Made by a program: the position numbers and the translations under genes. The notes beneath the pieces are model-generated. The model was not told the DNA's origin. It was given only the letters and a program-made list of their open reading frames with translations, and ran no database searches. Shown here in pieces: positions 50,853-59,556 of a stretch of 64,000 nt of DNA. Origin of the DNA: Frateuria_A sp051900425 (GTDB lineage Bacteria; Pseudomonadota; Gammaproteobacteria; Xanthomonadales; Rhodanobacteraceae); contig NZ_JBHZGK010000003.1 of NCBI RefSeq assembly GCF_051900425.1, positions 186,001 through 250,000 on the forward strand. The letters run 5' to 3'. Each line of letters begins with the position of its first letter. Position 1 is the stretch's first letter.

Positions 50853-50926
50853 GAGCGCACCCTGTGCGCGACCGTGCAGCCGGTCCCGCGCTGCATCGCG
50901 GTCGCGCACAGGGCGCGCTCCTGCAG
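50850..50926. repeat. REP inverted pair at folK stop, GTAGGAGCG family
   Basis: TAGGAGCGCACCCTGTGCGC (50850-) continuing GACCG faces CGGTCGCGCACAGGGCGCGC and CTCCTGCA, ending about 50926. The two halves are nearly perfect inverted copies of about 26 bp around a 25-nt centre, the best-preserved copy of this family in the window. Confidence 0.85.
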
Positions 50927-51014
50927 GGCGTCGCAAATGCGTCGGACACTGTCGTTACCGCGGAGCGGGTGCTAGAAAGGCGCCCGGTATTCACGGATCG
51001 ATGGGGGGAATCGC

Positions 51015-51869
51015 ATGGCCGGCAAGTTCGCGCGCAGTTGGGGACTGATGAAGGCGAGTGCCGCGGTGCTGCGGTCGGACAAGGCGTTGCTGGCCTTTCC
51101 GCTGCTGTCCGGGTTGTGTTCGCTGGTGGTGGCGGCGAGCTTCCTCGTGCCGGTGGCGCTGGCGGCGATCGCCAGCGACGGCCGCACGCTCGATCGCGAG
51201 CACTGGTCCGCGGCCACCTGGCTGCTGATGTTCGGCTTCTACCTGGTGCAGTACTTCGTCATCGTGTTCTTCAACACCGCGCTGGCCGGTTGCGCGCTGC
51301 GTCACCTGCGCGGCGAGCCGACCAGCCTGTCCGACGGCCTCGCCCTGGCCGGCTCGCGCTGGGCCAGCATCCTGGGCTATGCGTTGATCGCCGCCACGGT
51401 GGGCCTGTTCCTGCGCGCGCTGCAGGAGCGGTTGGGCCTGGTCGGCCGGCTGGTCGCCGGTCTGCTCGGCCTGGCCTGGACCGTGGCGACGTTCCTGGTG
51501 GTGCCGGTGCTGGCGAGCCAGGGCGCGGGGCCGGTCGATGCGGTCAAGCGCAGCGTGGACCTGCTCAAGCGCACCTGGGGCGAGAACCTGATCGGCAACG
51601 TGGGCCTGGGCGCGGCGTTCGGGTTGATGACGTTCCTGGCCCTGCTGCTGGGCGCGCTGCTGATCGGTGGCGCCTTCGCGCTGCATTCGATGCCGGCGGT
51701 CGTGGTGGCCGTGGTCGTGGTGGTTGTCGCGCTGGTGTTGCTGAGCCTGGTGCAGGCCTCGCTGCAGGGCATCTATGCGGCCGCGCTGTACCGCTATGCC
51801 GAAGACGGCGAGACCGGCGCGGGCTTCGAACCGGCCCTGCTGCAGGGCGCCTTCCGCCCGAAGCAGTAG
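51015..51869 (+). CDS. DUF6159-family multi-pass membrane protein
   Basis: A 284-residue membrane protein with six hydrophobic segments: FPLLSGLCSLVVAASFLVPV, WLLMFGFYLVQYFVIVFFNT, ILGYALIAATVGLFL, LLGLAWTVATFLVVPVL, FGLMTFLALLLGALLIGG and VVVAVVVVVVALVLLSLV. The N-terminal WGLMKASAAVLRSDKALLAFP and the middle PVDAVKRSVDLLKRTWGENLIG match the DUF6159 family; function is unknown. GGGGGAA lies just upstream. It follows folK beyond a REP pair, so it may be transcribed separately. It converges on the pteridine reductase. Confidence 0.8.
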   Translation: MAGKFARSWGLMKASAAVLRSDKALLAFPLLSGLCSLVVAASFLVPVALAAIASDGRTLDREHWSAATWLLMFGFYLVQYFVIVFFNTALAGCALRHLRGEPTSLSDGLALAGSRWASILGYALIAATVGLFLRALQERLGLVGRLVAGLLGLAWTVATFLVVPVLASQGAGPVDAVKRSVDLLKRTWGENLIGNVGLGAAFGLMTFLALLLGALLIGGAFALHSMPAVVVAVVVVVVALVLLSLVQASLQGIYAAALYRYAEDGETGAGFEPALLQGAFRPKQ

Positions 51870-51872
51870 GGC

Positions 51873-52619
51873 CTACACCGACAGCGTGCGTCCGCCGTCG
51901 ACGCGGATCACCTGTCCGGTGACGAACGGCGCGTCGCGCAGCAGCCACAGCACGGCGGAGGCGACGTCCTCCGGCGTGCCTGCACGCTGGAGCGGGGTGC
52001 GCGCGAGCATCGCGGCGCGCTCGTCGTAGTCCTTGCCTTCGGAGGGCCACAGCACCGCGCCCGGCGCCACGCCATTGACGCGCACGTCAGGTGCCATGTC
52101 CTGCGCGAGCGTGCGTGTCATGGCGGCCAGCGCGGCCTTGGCCATCACATAGATCGGATGGTCGGCCAGCGCGCGTTCGGCATAGATGTCGACCAGGTTG
52201 ACGATCGCCCCGCGCGCCTCGCGCAGCGCCGGCCACGCGGCCTGGGCCAGGAAGAACGGTGCCCTGGCGTTGGAAGCGAACAACTCGTCCCACTGCGCCG
52301 GCGTCGCGCTGCCGACCGGCGTGGGGAAGAACGCCGAGGCGTTGTTGACCAGCGCATCGAGCTGCCCGAAGCGGGCCAGCACCTGGTCCACCAGCGCGGG
52401 CAGGCCGTCGACCGCGGCAAGGTCGGCCTGCAGCGCCAGCGTGCTGCCGGTACGTGCGTGCTCCAGTTCTGCCAGCAGGGCGGCGGCCTCGTCGGCCGAG
52501 TGCCGGTAGTGCAGGGCGAGGTCGTAGCCGGCGGCGTGCAGCGTGCGCGCGATGCTGGCGCCGACGCGACGGGCGCCGCCGGTGACCAGCGCAACGGGAC
52601 GGGGATGCTGGGGGCTCAT
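51873..52619 (-). CDS. pteridine reductase (FolM/PTR1-like SDR)
   Basis: A 248-residue short-chain dehydrogenase that should reduce pterins, possibly dihydrofolate, with NADPH. The coenzyme motif is TGGARRVG (13-20), the TGxxxRxG form specific to pteridine reductases rather than the usual TGxxxGxG; NNAS is at 92-95, and the catalytic Tyr157 and Lys161 in PIYVMAK are in place with Asp144 before them. It lies close to folB and folK on the opposite strand, which agrees with a pterin substrate. ATG 52619 follows from the family's start just before the nucleotide motif. EcsC lies upstream, 31 bp away. Confidence 0.9.
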   Translation of the reverse strand: MSPQHPRPVALVTGGARRVGASIARTLHAAGYDLALHYRHSADEAAALLAELEHARTGSTLALQADLAAVDGLPALVDQVLARFGQLDALVNNASAFFPTPVGSATPAQWDELFASNARAPFFLAQAAWPALREARGAIVNLVDIYAERALADHPIYVMAKAALAAMTRTLAQDMAPDVRVNGVAPGAVLWPSEGKDYDERAAMLARTPLQRAGTPEDVASAVLWLLRDAPFVTGQVIRVDGGRTLSV

Positions 52620-52650
52620 GGGGCGAGCTTGCCGCAAAGCGCGCGGGGCG

Positions 52651-53331
52651 TCACGGTGACGGGGCGCCATCTGGCCCGACGACATCGTCCGGCTCGATCA
52701 CCTCGTCCGCTACCGCGAGCGGCTCGGTGCGCACCAGGCTACCGCTGCCGAACAGCTCGATCGCCGTGCGCGCGACGCTGCGGGTGTCGTACCAGGCATA
52801 GGCACCCACGCCCGCGGCGCCGATCACCGGCAGCCAGCGCGAAACACCGGCGCCTACCGCGCGCTGCGACAGGCTCACGCCGATCCGTCTGGCCACGCGC
52901 TCGGCCACCGTGGCCGAGAGCTGGCGGAACAGCAGCCGGTCGCCCATGCGGACCACCAGGTCGCGGAACGCCTGTGCCGCGGTATGGCGGAACAGGCACC
53001 ACAACATCTGCTCGCGGCCCAGGCTGGCGTGCTGGCCGAAGGCGGCCGCGATGTCGCTCACCATCTGCGCCTGGATGCGCCAGATCGCTACCAGTTCCGG
53101 CAGCACCGTGAGCCAGCCGAGCGGCCCCGGCGGCAGCGCCAGCGAGCCGGCGGTGAGCGCCGCCTTGCGCGCGGCCTGGGCGGCCAGTTCACGCGCCTTC
53201 GCCTCCGGGTGCAGGCCCCGGTGCACGTGGCTGTCGGGAATCTGGCTGGCGAAGTCGAGGATGGCCGCCGTGATGCGGTTGTGCTCGACGGGGGCGGGCA
53301 CGGCGGGAACCTGGATCGGTGAATCGGCCAT
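52651..53331 (-). CDS. EcsC-family protein
   Basis: A 226-residue protein of the EcsC family, named from the third gene of a Bacillus ABC cluster; its molecular function is not defined. The family pattern LGWLTVLPELVAIWRIQAQM followed by SDIAAAFG is clear in the middle (about 99-126), and a conserved Gly/Ala helix, WLPVIGAAGVGAYAWYDTR, follows near the end. No signal peptide is present; amphipathic helices suggest membrane association. AGGAG is 5 bp before ATG 53331. It lies upstream of the pteridine reductase and diverges from the TonB receptor. Confidence 0.85.
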   Translation of the reverse strand: MADSPIQVPAVPAPVEHNRITAAILDFASQIPDSHVHRGLHPEAKARELAAQAARKAALTAGSLALPPGPLGWLTVLPELVAIWRIQAQMVSDIAAAFGQHASLGREQMLWCLFRHTAAQAFRDLVVRMGDRLLFRQLSATVAERVARRIGVSLSQRAVGAGVSRWLPVIGAAGVGAYAWYDTRSVARTAIELFGSGSLVRTEPLAVADEVIEPDDVVGPDGAPSP

Positions 53332-53430
53332 GGCGGCTCCTGCGGACGGGGGCGCCCAGTGTGGGCGAGTGGCCGTGAATGGTGCATGCCGCGGCGTGAC
53401 TTCCGGCCCGGGGCGGACGATCACCGACAA

Positions 53431-53448
53431 GTTACGTTATAACATCAC
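53431..53448 (+). promoter_or_regulatory. candidate Zur-type operator before the TonB receptor
   Basis: GTTACGTTATAACATCAC contains the perfect palindrome GTTATAAC flanked by partly symmetric bases, resembling the Zur core ATGTTATAACAT described in several proteobacteria. It is 27 bp before the receptor start in otherwise GC-rich DNA. Regulation by zinc is inference. Confidence 0.45.
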
Positions 53449-53474
53449 GCCCCAGCCTCTCCCGGAACCCGCTG

Positions 53475-55613
53475 ATGCATCGTTCGCTGATTGCCTTGAG
53501 CCTCGCCTGCACCTTGAGCCCCGCCCTTGCCGCCGCCGCACCGGGGGATGCCACCTCCGACGACGCCAAGGCGCCGCCCGCCCCGCAGCAGGTGCGCGAG
53601 CTGGGCACGATCGACGTCAGTGCGGCGCTGGACCTGTCGCGCAACGCGCTTTCGCCCGACACCGGCTCGAGCCAGTACGTCATCGACCAGCAGGCGATCG
53701 CGCAATTGCCCCTCGGCGCGGCCACCCCGGTCAACCAGGTGCTGCTGCAGGCGCCGGGCGTGGTGCAGGACGCCTATGGCGGCCTGCACGTGCGTGGTGA
53801 TCACGGCAACCTGCAATACCGCATCAACGGGGTGATCATTCCCGAGTCGATCTCCGGCTTCGGGCAGACGCTCGACGCGCGCACGATCCAGAGCATCACG
53901 CTGCTCGACGGTGCGCTGCCGGCGCAGTACGGGTTGCGCACCGCCGCGGTGGTCGACATCACCACCAGGAGCGGCCACCGGCTCGGCAACGGCGGCAGCG
54001 TGGGCGTGACGGGCGGCGCGTTCGGCACGCTCAACCCGAACGTCGCGCTGTGGGGCAGCAGCGAGCGTTGGAGCGCCTTCTTCACTGCCAATTACCTGGA
54101 GAGCGACGCCGGCATCGAGAACCCGGCCGCCACGCGCAAGCCGATCCACGACCATACCGACCAGCTCAGGAGCTTCGGCGACGTGAGCTACCTGATCGAC
54201 GCGGACACGCGGCTGAGCTTCCTGTTCGGTACCGCCAACAACCACTTCGAGATTCCCGACGCACCGGGCCAGCAGCCCCAGTTCGGCTATAAGGACCGAA
54301 CATCGTTCGATTCCGCCCTGCTCGATGCGGGCCAGCGGGAAGACACGCGCTTCGGCGTACTCGCGCTGCAGGGCAAGCTGGGACAGACCGGCTACCAGGT
54401 CTCCCTCGGCCAGCGCTACACCGGGGTGGCCTACACGCCCGACCGGGCCGGCGAGCTGATGTTCAACGGTGTCGCCTCGGCGGTCACCCGCAGCAACCGC
54501 GCCAGCACGTTGCAGGCGGACTTCGCGACGCCGCTGGGCAGCGCCCACACGCTGCGCTACGGCCTCTACGGCAGCTTCGAGCGTGCCGGCAGCGGCAACG
54601 ACGCCTGGGTGTTCCCGGCCAACGCCGACGGCGGGCAGGCCAGCACGACGCCGATCGAGATCCTCGACGCCAGCCGGCTGACCGCGAAGACCTGGTCGGC
54701 CTATGTGCAGGACGAATGGAGCCTCGGCGAGGCCTGGACACTCAATCTGGGTTTGCGTGGCGACCGCTACCGGTTTCAGCGCACCGAGAGCCAGCTCAGC
54801 CCGCGCATCGGCCTGGTCTGGCAGCTCACCGGCGACACCGTCGTGCACGCCGGCTACGCGCGTTATTTCACACCGCCGGCGACCGAGATGATCACCAGCG
54901 AGAACATCGCCCGCTTCGACGGCACCACCAACGCCGTCCCCGACCTGGGCAACAACACGCCGCTGGCCGAGCGCTCGGACTACTTCGACCTCGGCATGCA
55001 GCAGACGCTGGGGCGATGGACCTTCGGCGCGGACGCCTACTACCGCAAGGTCGACCGCCTTCAGGACGAGGGCCAGTTCGGCTCGGCGCTGGTCTACTCG
55101 ACGTTCAACCTCGCCCAGGGCCGGGTCAAGGGCCTGGAACTGACCGCCGACTACAGCGCCGGGCCGGTCTCGGCCTACTTCAACCTCGCGGCCAGCAAGG
55201 CGGTCGGCAAGGGCATCATCACCAGCCAGTACAACTTCGATCCGGACGACCTGGCCTACGTCGCCCGGCACTACATCCACCTCGACCACGACCAGACGCT
55301 GTCTGCGTCCGGCGGCGTCAGCTACGTGCTCGGCGAGCGCACGCGGGTCGGCGCGGACTACCTGTTCGGCAGCGGCCTGCGGCGCGACGGTGCGGTCCCC
55401 AACGGCGCTCACCTGCCGGCGTATTTCCAGCTCGACCTGAGCGTGGCGCACGACTTCGCCGCCGGCCGCTTCGGCGACCTGCACGCACGGCTGGCGGTGC
55501 TCAACGCGCTCGATCGCAGCTACCAGCTGCGCGACGGCAGCGGCATCGGCGTGGGCGCACCGCAGTTCGGACCGCGCCGGGGCGTCTACCTGAGCCTGCA
55601 GAAGGACTTCTGA
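53475..55613 (+). CDS. TonB-dependent outer-membrane receptor
   Basis: A 712-residue receptor. It has a signal peptide (about 1-22), an N-terminal plug (about 55-165, with GLHVRGDHGNLQYRINGV and LLDGALPAQYGLRTAAVV), and a 22-strand barrel ending LSLQKDF with the terminal phenylalanine. There is no N-terminal signalling domain, so no sigma/anti-sigma link. The conserved AxRxxxDxxTGS region is replaced by YQVSL-like barrel sequence, as expected for a non-siderophore type. A Zur-like palindrome upstream suggests zinc uptake (ZnuD-like), though no His-rich loop is obvious apart from IHDHTDQ near 225-231. The substrate is therefore uncertain. Confidence 0.9.
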   Translation: MHRSLIALSLACTLSPALAAAAPGDATSDDAKAPPAPQQVRELGTIDVSAALDLSRNALSPDTGSSQYVIDQQAIAQLPLGAATPVNQVLLQAPGVVQDAYGGLHVRGDHGNLQYRINGVIIPESISGFGQTLDARTIQSITLLDGALPAQYGLRTAAVVDITTRSGHRLGNGGSVGVTGGAFGTLNPNVALWGSSERWSAFFTANYLESDAGIENPAATRKPIHDHTDQLRSFGDVSYLIDADTRLSFLFGTANNHFEIPDAPGQQPQFGYKDRTSFDSALLDAGQREDTRFGVLALQGKLGQTGYQVSLGQRYTGVAYTPDRAGELMFNGVASAVTRSNRASTLQADFATPLGSAHTLRYGLYGSFERAGSGNDAWVFPANADGGQASTTPIEILDASRLTAKTWSAYVQDEWSLGEAWTLNLGLRGDRYRFQRTESQLSPRIGLVWQLTGDTVVHAGYARYFTPPATEMITSENIARFDGTTNAVPDLGNNTPLAERSDYFDLGMQQTLGRWTFGADAYYRKVDRLQDEGQFGSALVYSTFNLAQGRVKGLELTADYSAGPVSAYFNLAASKAVGKGIITSQYNFDPDDLAYVARHYIHLDHDQTLSASGGVSYVLGERTRVGADYLFGSGLRRDGAVPNGAHLPAYFQLDLSVAHDFAAGRFGDLHARLAVLNALDRSYQLRDGSGIGVGAPQFGPRRGVYLSLQKDF

Positions 55614-55712
55614 GCGGGTCGATGACGGCAAGCGTCCGTTCCCGCAGGAGAACGCCCCCGACAGGCTCGCCACATCCCATCGGCTAACCTGTGCATCTTT
55701 TGCCCGAACCCG

Positions 55713-56912
55713 ATGCCCATGGCTTCACGACTTCCCGATCCCGGCCCCGACGAGCGCGCGCACTCCGATCGCCTGCTGCAACTCCTGCGCGAGCAGATCG
55801 CCTCGCGCGGGCCGATGCCGTTCGCGCAGTACATGGAGCGCTGCCTGTACGCGCCGGGCCTGGGCTACTACAGCGCCGGCAAGATCAAGTTCGGCGAGGC
55901 GGGCGATTTCGTCACCGCGCCGGAGCTGGGCGGCCTGTTCGCGCATTGCGTGGCCAACGCGGTGCAGCCGGTGCTGGCGATGCTCGGCGAGCAGGCCGAT
56001 TTCCTCGAGCTCGGTGGCGGCAGCGGCGCCTTCGCCGAAGCCGTGTTGCGCGCCTTCGCCGACGCCGGCACGCTGCCGCGCCGTTACCTCATCCTGGAGC
56101 CGAGCGCCGACCTGCGCGAGCGCCAGCGCGACCGGCTTGCCGCGGCGCTGCCGGCGGAACTCAACGCACGCGTGCGTTGGCTCGATCGTCCGCCGGAAGA
56201 GAGCTGGCGCGGCGTGCTGTTCGCCAACGAGGTGGTCGATGCGCTGCCGACCACGCGCTTCACGCTGCGCGCCGGCGAGGTCTACGAGGAACACGTCGCG
56301 CTCGACGGCGAAGGCCGGCTGATGCGCACCGATCGCCCGGCCGACGCGCTGGTCGCCGGCGCCGTGCGTCATCTCGAACGCGACCTGGGGCAGTCCTTCG
56401 AGGACGGCTACCGCTCCGAAGTGCTGCCGCAGCTGCCGTACTGGGTGCAGGCGGTCGCCGGCACGCTGGAGGCGGGGTTGATGCTGTTCATCGACTACGG
56501 CTACGTGCGCCGCGAGTTCTATCTGCCCGGGCGCGCTGACGGCACGCTGATGGCGCATTACCGTCACCACGCGCACGGCGATCCGCTGCACCTGCCGGGC
56601 TTGAACGACCTCACCGCCTCGGTGGACTTCACCGCGCTGGCCGAGGCCGGCAACAGCGCGGGCTTCGGCGTCGCCGCCTACCTGCCGCAGGCGCAGTTCC
56701 TGCTGGCCAGCGGGCTGCAGGCGGCCTTCGAAGAGGCCTATGCGCAGGCCGGCGACGACCTCGCCCGCCAGCGCCTGGCACAGCAGGTACGCCGGCTGAC
56801 CCTGCCCGAGCAGATGGGCGAACGCTTCCAGGCGATGCTGTTCGCGCGCGGACTGCCGGCGCTGCCGCTGGCCGCCGAACTTCTCGCCGCCGACCAGGGC
56901 GGACGGCTGTGA
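55713..56912 (+). CDS. MidA/NDUFAF7-family SAM-dependent methyltransferase
   Basis: A 399-residue class I methyltransferase of the PF02636 family. Mitochondrial NDUFAF7 methylates an arginine of a complex I subunit; the bacterial target is not established. The SAM-binding loop LELGGGSGAFAEAVLRA lies near 97-113, preceded by the family signature EAGDFVTAPELGGLFAHC, and ILEPSADLRERQ and NEVVDALP follow; the late motif LFIDYGYVRREFY is also characteristic. The ATG at 55713 gives a short extra N-terminus; ATG 55719 is equally possible. It overlaps the VanZ gene (GTGA). Confidence 0.9.
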   Translation: MPMASRLPDPGPDERAHSDRLLQLLREQIASRGPMPFAQYMERCLYAPGLGYYSAGKIKFGEAGDFVTAPELGGLFAHCVANAVQPVLAMLGEQADFLELGGGSGAFAEAVLRAFADAGTLPRRYLILEPSADLRERQRDRLAAALPAELNARVRWLDRPPEESWRGVLFANEVVDALPTTRFTLRAGEVYEEHVALDGEGRLMRTDRPADALVAGAVRHLERDLGQSFEDGYRSEVLPQLPYWVQAVAGTLEAGLMLFIDYGYVRREFYLPGRADGTLMAHYRHHAHGDPLHLPGLNDLTASVDFTALAEAGNSAGFGVAAYLPQAQFLLASGLQAAFEEAYAQAGDDLARQRLAQQVRRLTLPEQMGERFQAMLFARGLPALPLAAELLAADQGGRL

Positions 56913-57340
56913 ACGCGCTGGCGCAGGACGCCGCGCCATTGCGCTGGCGGCGTGGCTGGGCCGTGCTGGGCGTGCTGCTGATGGCCGCCACGGCCGCCAT
57001 CGCGCTGCTGCCGGCGACGCGTCGTCTCACCGCGATGGCACTGGCCCTGCCGGCGGGCGACAAGCTGCTGCACATGCTCGCCTTTGCCGCGCTGATGGGC
57101 TGGTGGGGCAACCTCTACCACCGGCCGCGCCCGCGCCTGGGCGTGGCCGCCGCCTGCCTGCTGTTCGGCCTGCTGATCGAGCTGGCGCAGTGGCCGCACA
57201 ACCCCAGGGATGCGAGCGTGTGGGACCTGCTGGCCGACGCGCTGGGCCTGGGATTGGGCGCGCTTCTGCTGCGCACGCCGCTGGCCGGTGTGCTGGCGCG
57301 GGTCGAGGGCGTGCTTGGCCTGCAACAGACACACCGGTAG
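56909..57340 (+). CDS. VanZ-family membrane protein
   Basis: A 143-residue membrane protein with four helices. The family signature DKLLHMLAFAALMGWW is near 51-66 and LIELAQWPHNPRDASVWDLLADALG near 89-114, the pattern shared by VanZ-like proteins (with the central Asp and Asn-x-R-x-x-S). It starts with GTG overlapping the stop of the methyltransferase. VanZ-like proteins affect envelope glycan or antibiotic tolerance in some species, but no function is assigned here. It converges on hemH. Confidence 0.85.
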   Translation: MNALAQDAAPLRWRRGWAVLGVLLMAATAAIALLPATRRLTAMALALPAGDKLLHMLAFAALMGWWGNLYHRPRPRLGVAAACLLFGLLIELAQWPHNPRDASVWDLLADALGLGLGALLLRTPLAGVLARVEGVLGLQQTHR

Positions 57341-57390
57341 CGCAGCGGCCTTCTCCCGCGTTCGCGCGGCAACGCTCGATACGAACGCCG

Positions 57391-58437
57391 CTACGAGTTC
57401 AAGCCCGGCCATCCCTGCGCGTGCCGGCGCACGATCGCGGCCAGGCTCGCCACCTGTTCGGGGGAGTCGTTGAGTGCGGGGATGTAGCGCAGTTCCTGAC
57501 CACCGGCTTCGAGGAAGAAGTCGCGGTTCTGCATGGCGATTTCCTCCAGCGTCTCCAGGCAGTCCACGGCAAAGCCGGGGCAGGCCACGTCCAGACGCTT
57601 GACCCCTTCGCCGGCGAGCCGGCGCACGGTGGCGTCGGTATACGGCTGCAGCCACGTTTCGCGGCCCACGCGCGACTGGAAACTCATCAGCAACTGGTTC
57701 TCGTCCAGAGCCAGCCGTGCGCGCAGCCGTGCGGCAGTGGCCTGGCACTGCGCCAGGTACGGATCGCCCAGGCGCACGTAGCGCTCGGGGATGCCGTGGA
57801 AGGAAAGCAGCAGTTTGTCGCCGCGGCCGTTGGCTTCCCACCAGCGTTCGATGCGGGTGGCCAGCGCCTCGATGTGGGTCGGATCCTCGTGGTAGTCGTT
57901 GACCAGCCGCAGCTCCGGCGGCCAGCGCAGGCGCTTTAGTGCATCGGCGACCGCATCGATCACCGAGCCGGTGGAGGTGGCCGAGTATTGCGGATACAGC
58001 GGCAGCACCAGCAGGCGGCGCACGCCGGCAGCCTGCAGCTCGGCGATCTTTCCAGCTACCGACGGCGCGCCGTAACGCATTGCCAGCGCAACGCGCAGCT
58101 GGCCGCCGAGCTCCGCCTGCAGCGCCGCGCCCAACGCCTCGCTCAGCACGCGCAGCGGCGAACCGGCCTCGGTCCAGATCTGGGCGTAGGCGTGCGCCGA
58201 GCGACGCGGGCGGATCGCCAGGATGACCTGCAGGATCGGCCACCACTTCCAGCGCGGGTAGTCGATCACGCGGCGGTCGGAGAGGAACTCGGCCAGGTAG
58301 GGCCGGAGCGCGCGCGCCGTCGGCGCCTCAGGCGTGCCCAGGTTGACCAGCAGCACGCCGGTCGTACACGCGCCTGCCTGAACGTTCCGGTCAGCGGCAT
58401 GGTCAGAAGGGTCGGTATAGTGGTTGCGCTGTGGCAT
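57391..58437 (-). CDS. hemH: ferrochelatase
   Basis: Inserts Fe2+ into protoporphyrin IX, the last step of protoheme synthesis. The 348-residue length is typical. Family motifs are VLLVNLGTPEAPT near 25-37, YPRWKWWPILQ, LPLYPQYSATSTGSV, and the metal-binding His in LLSFHGIPERY, with the second active-site segment CPGFAVDCLETLEEI containing the Glu. ATG 58437 is likely; the first 20 residues are not conserved, so the start is moderately sure. It diverges from the SYLF gene and, with hemB and ctaA/ctaB, supplies oxidase heme. Confidence 0.95.
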   Translation of the reverse strand: MPQRNHYTDPSDHAADRNVQAGACTTGVLLVNLGTPEAPTARALRPYLAEFLSDRRVIDYPRWKWWPILQVILAIRPRRSAHAYAQIWTEAGSPLRVLSEALGAALQAELGGQLRVALAMRYGAPSVAGKIAELQAAGVRRLLVLPLYPQYSATSTGSVIDAVADALKRLRWPPELRLVNDYHEDPTHIEALATRIERWWEANGRGDKLLLSFHGIPERYVRLGDPYLAQCQATAARLRARLALDENQLLMSFQSRVGRETWLQPYTDATVRRLAGEGVKRLDVACPGFAVDCLETLEEIAMQNRDFFLEAGGQELRYIPALNDSPEQVASLAAIVRRHAQGWPGLNS

Positions 58438-58539
58438 CGGAGGCACCGGCGGCAGGCAGGCGGTGGAGTCTGCCACAAGCCGTCCCGCCCACCGCCGGGC
58501 GCGGTGCCGCACCCCCCATCCCCTTGGAAGGAGTCACCC

Positions 58540-59226
58540 ATGTTCAAGGCAATGCGTCGTTGCTCGCTGATCGCGCTGGCCCTGCTGCTGCCGTCGATGG
58601 CCGCACACGCCGAGGATCCGCCCCTGGTGCGCGCGCAGAACGCGGTGCGCGTGCTGCACGAGGTCATGCAGGCGCCCGACAAGGCGATCCCGAAGGACCT
58701 GCTGCAGAACGCCAGGGCCATCGCGGTGATCCCGGACATGGTCAAGGCGGGCTTCATCTTCGGCGGCCGCCGTGGCGAGGGACTGATCTCGGTGCGGACC
58801 CCGGACGGCACCTGGTCCAACCCCAGCTTCATCACCCTGACTGGCGGCAGCGTGGGCTTCCAGGCGGGCGTGTCTTCCACCGACGTGGTGCTGGTGTTCC
58901 GCACCCAGCGGGGCGTGGATTCGATCGTCAACGGCAAGTTCACCCTCGGCGCCGATGCGGCCGCGGCCGCCGGCCCGGTCGGACGCACCGCCAGTGCCGC
59001 CACCGACGCGCAGATGAAGGCGGAGATCTATTCCTACTCGCGCTCGCGCGGCCTGTTCGCCGGCGTGGCGCTGGACGGCTCGGTGCTGCGCATCGATTAC
59101 GACGCCAACGAGGCCGTGTACGGTTCGGGCATCACGCCGCGGCGCATCTTCGAAGGCGGCGTCAGCAATGTGCCGGGCGCGGTCGTGGACTTCCGCGACC
59201 AGCTTGAGGAGTACACTGCGCGTTGA
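58540..59226 (+). CDS. exported SYLF (Ysc84-like lipid-binding) protein
   Basis: A 228-residue secreted protein with a signal peptide (about 1-24, AAHA-EDPP). Residues 30-228 form the SYLF/DUF500 domain, including AIPKDLLQNARAIAVIPDMV, GFIFGGRRGEGLISVR, GGSVGFQAGVSSTDVVLVF and SYSRSRGLFAGVALDG, all family motifs. SYLF domains bind phosphoinositides in eukaryotes; the bacterial role is unknown but the export signal implies an envelope location. AAGGAG lies 7 bp before ATG 58540. tatA starts 66 bp downstream. Confidence 0.88.
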   Translation: MFKAMRRCSLIALALLLPSMAAHAEDPPLVRAQNAVRVLHEVMQAPDKAIPKDLLQNARAIAVIPDMVKAGFIFGGRRGEGLISVRTPDGTWSNPSFITLTGGSVGFQAGVSSTDVVLVFRTQRGVDSIVNGKFTLGADAAAAAGPVGRTASAATDAQMKAEIYSYSRSRGLFAGVALDGSVLRIDYDANEAVYGSGITPRRIFEGGVSNVPGAVVDFRDQLEEYTAR

Positions 59227-59292
59227 TCCCGTTGCCGGCATACCGGTTGGCAGCACAGCGTTTTCGGCACAGTCCGTCAGAGGTTTGAAGTC

Positions 59293-59538
59293 ATGGGTCT
59301 GGACAGTTTTTGGCATTGGATCATCCTGCTTGTCGTCGTGCTGGTGATCTTCGGCACCGGCAAGCTGGCGAAGATGGGCCCGGATCTGGGCAACGCCGTG
59401 CGTGGCTTCAAGAAGGCCATGCAGGGTGACGAGGACGAGGAGGAGGCCAAGCGCAAGGCGCAGGAACAGCTTCGCGCCGACCCGCCCGCCGCGGACGCCA
59501 CCGCCAGCAAGGCGCGCGACACCAGCGAAACGAAGTAA
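59293..59538 (+). CDS. tatA: Sec-independent protein translocase subunit TatA
   Basis: Forms the pore or membrane-weakening assembly of the Tat pathway for folded, often cofactor-bearing proteins. The 81 residues begin with a single helix (WIILLVVVLVIFGTGKL), the FGTGKL hinge, an amphipathic helix (PDLGNAVRGFKKAM) and a charged tail DEDEEEAKRKAQ. The N-terminal MGLDSFWHW is typical. First gene of tatABC; tatB begins 18 bp later. Confidence 0.95.
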   Translation: MGLDSFWHWIILLVVVLVIFGTGKLAKMGPDLGNAVRGFKKAMQGDEDEEEAKRKAQEQLRADPPAADATASKARDTSETK

Positions 59539-59556
59539 GCGCGCGGTGGCGCGGCG

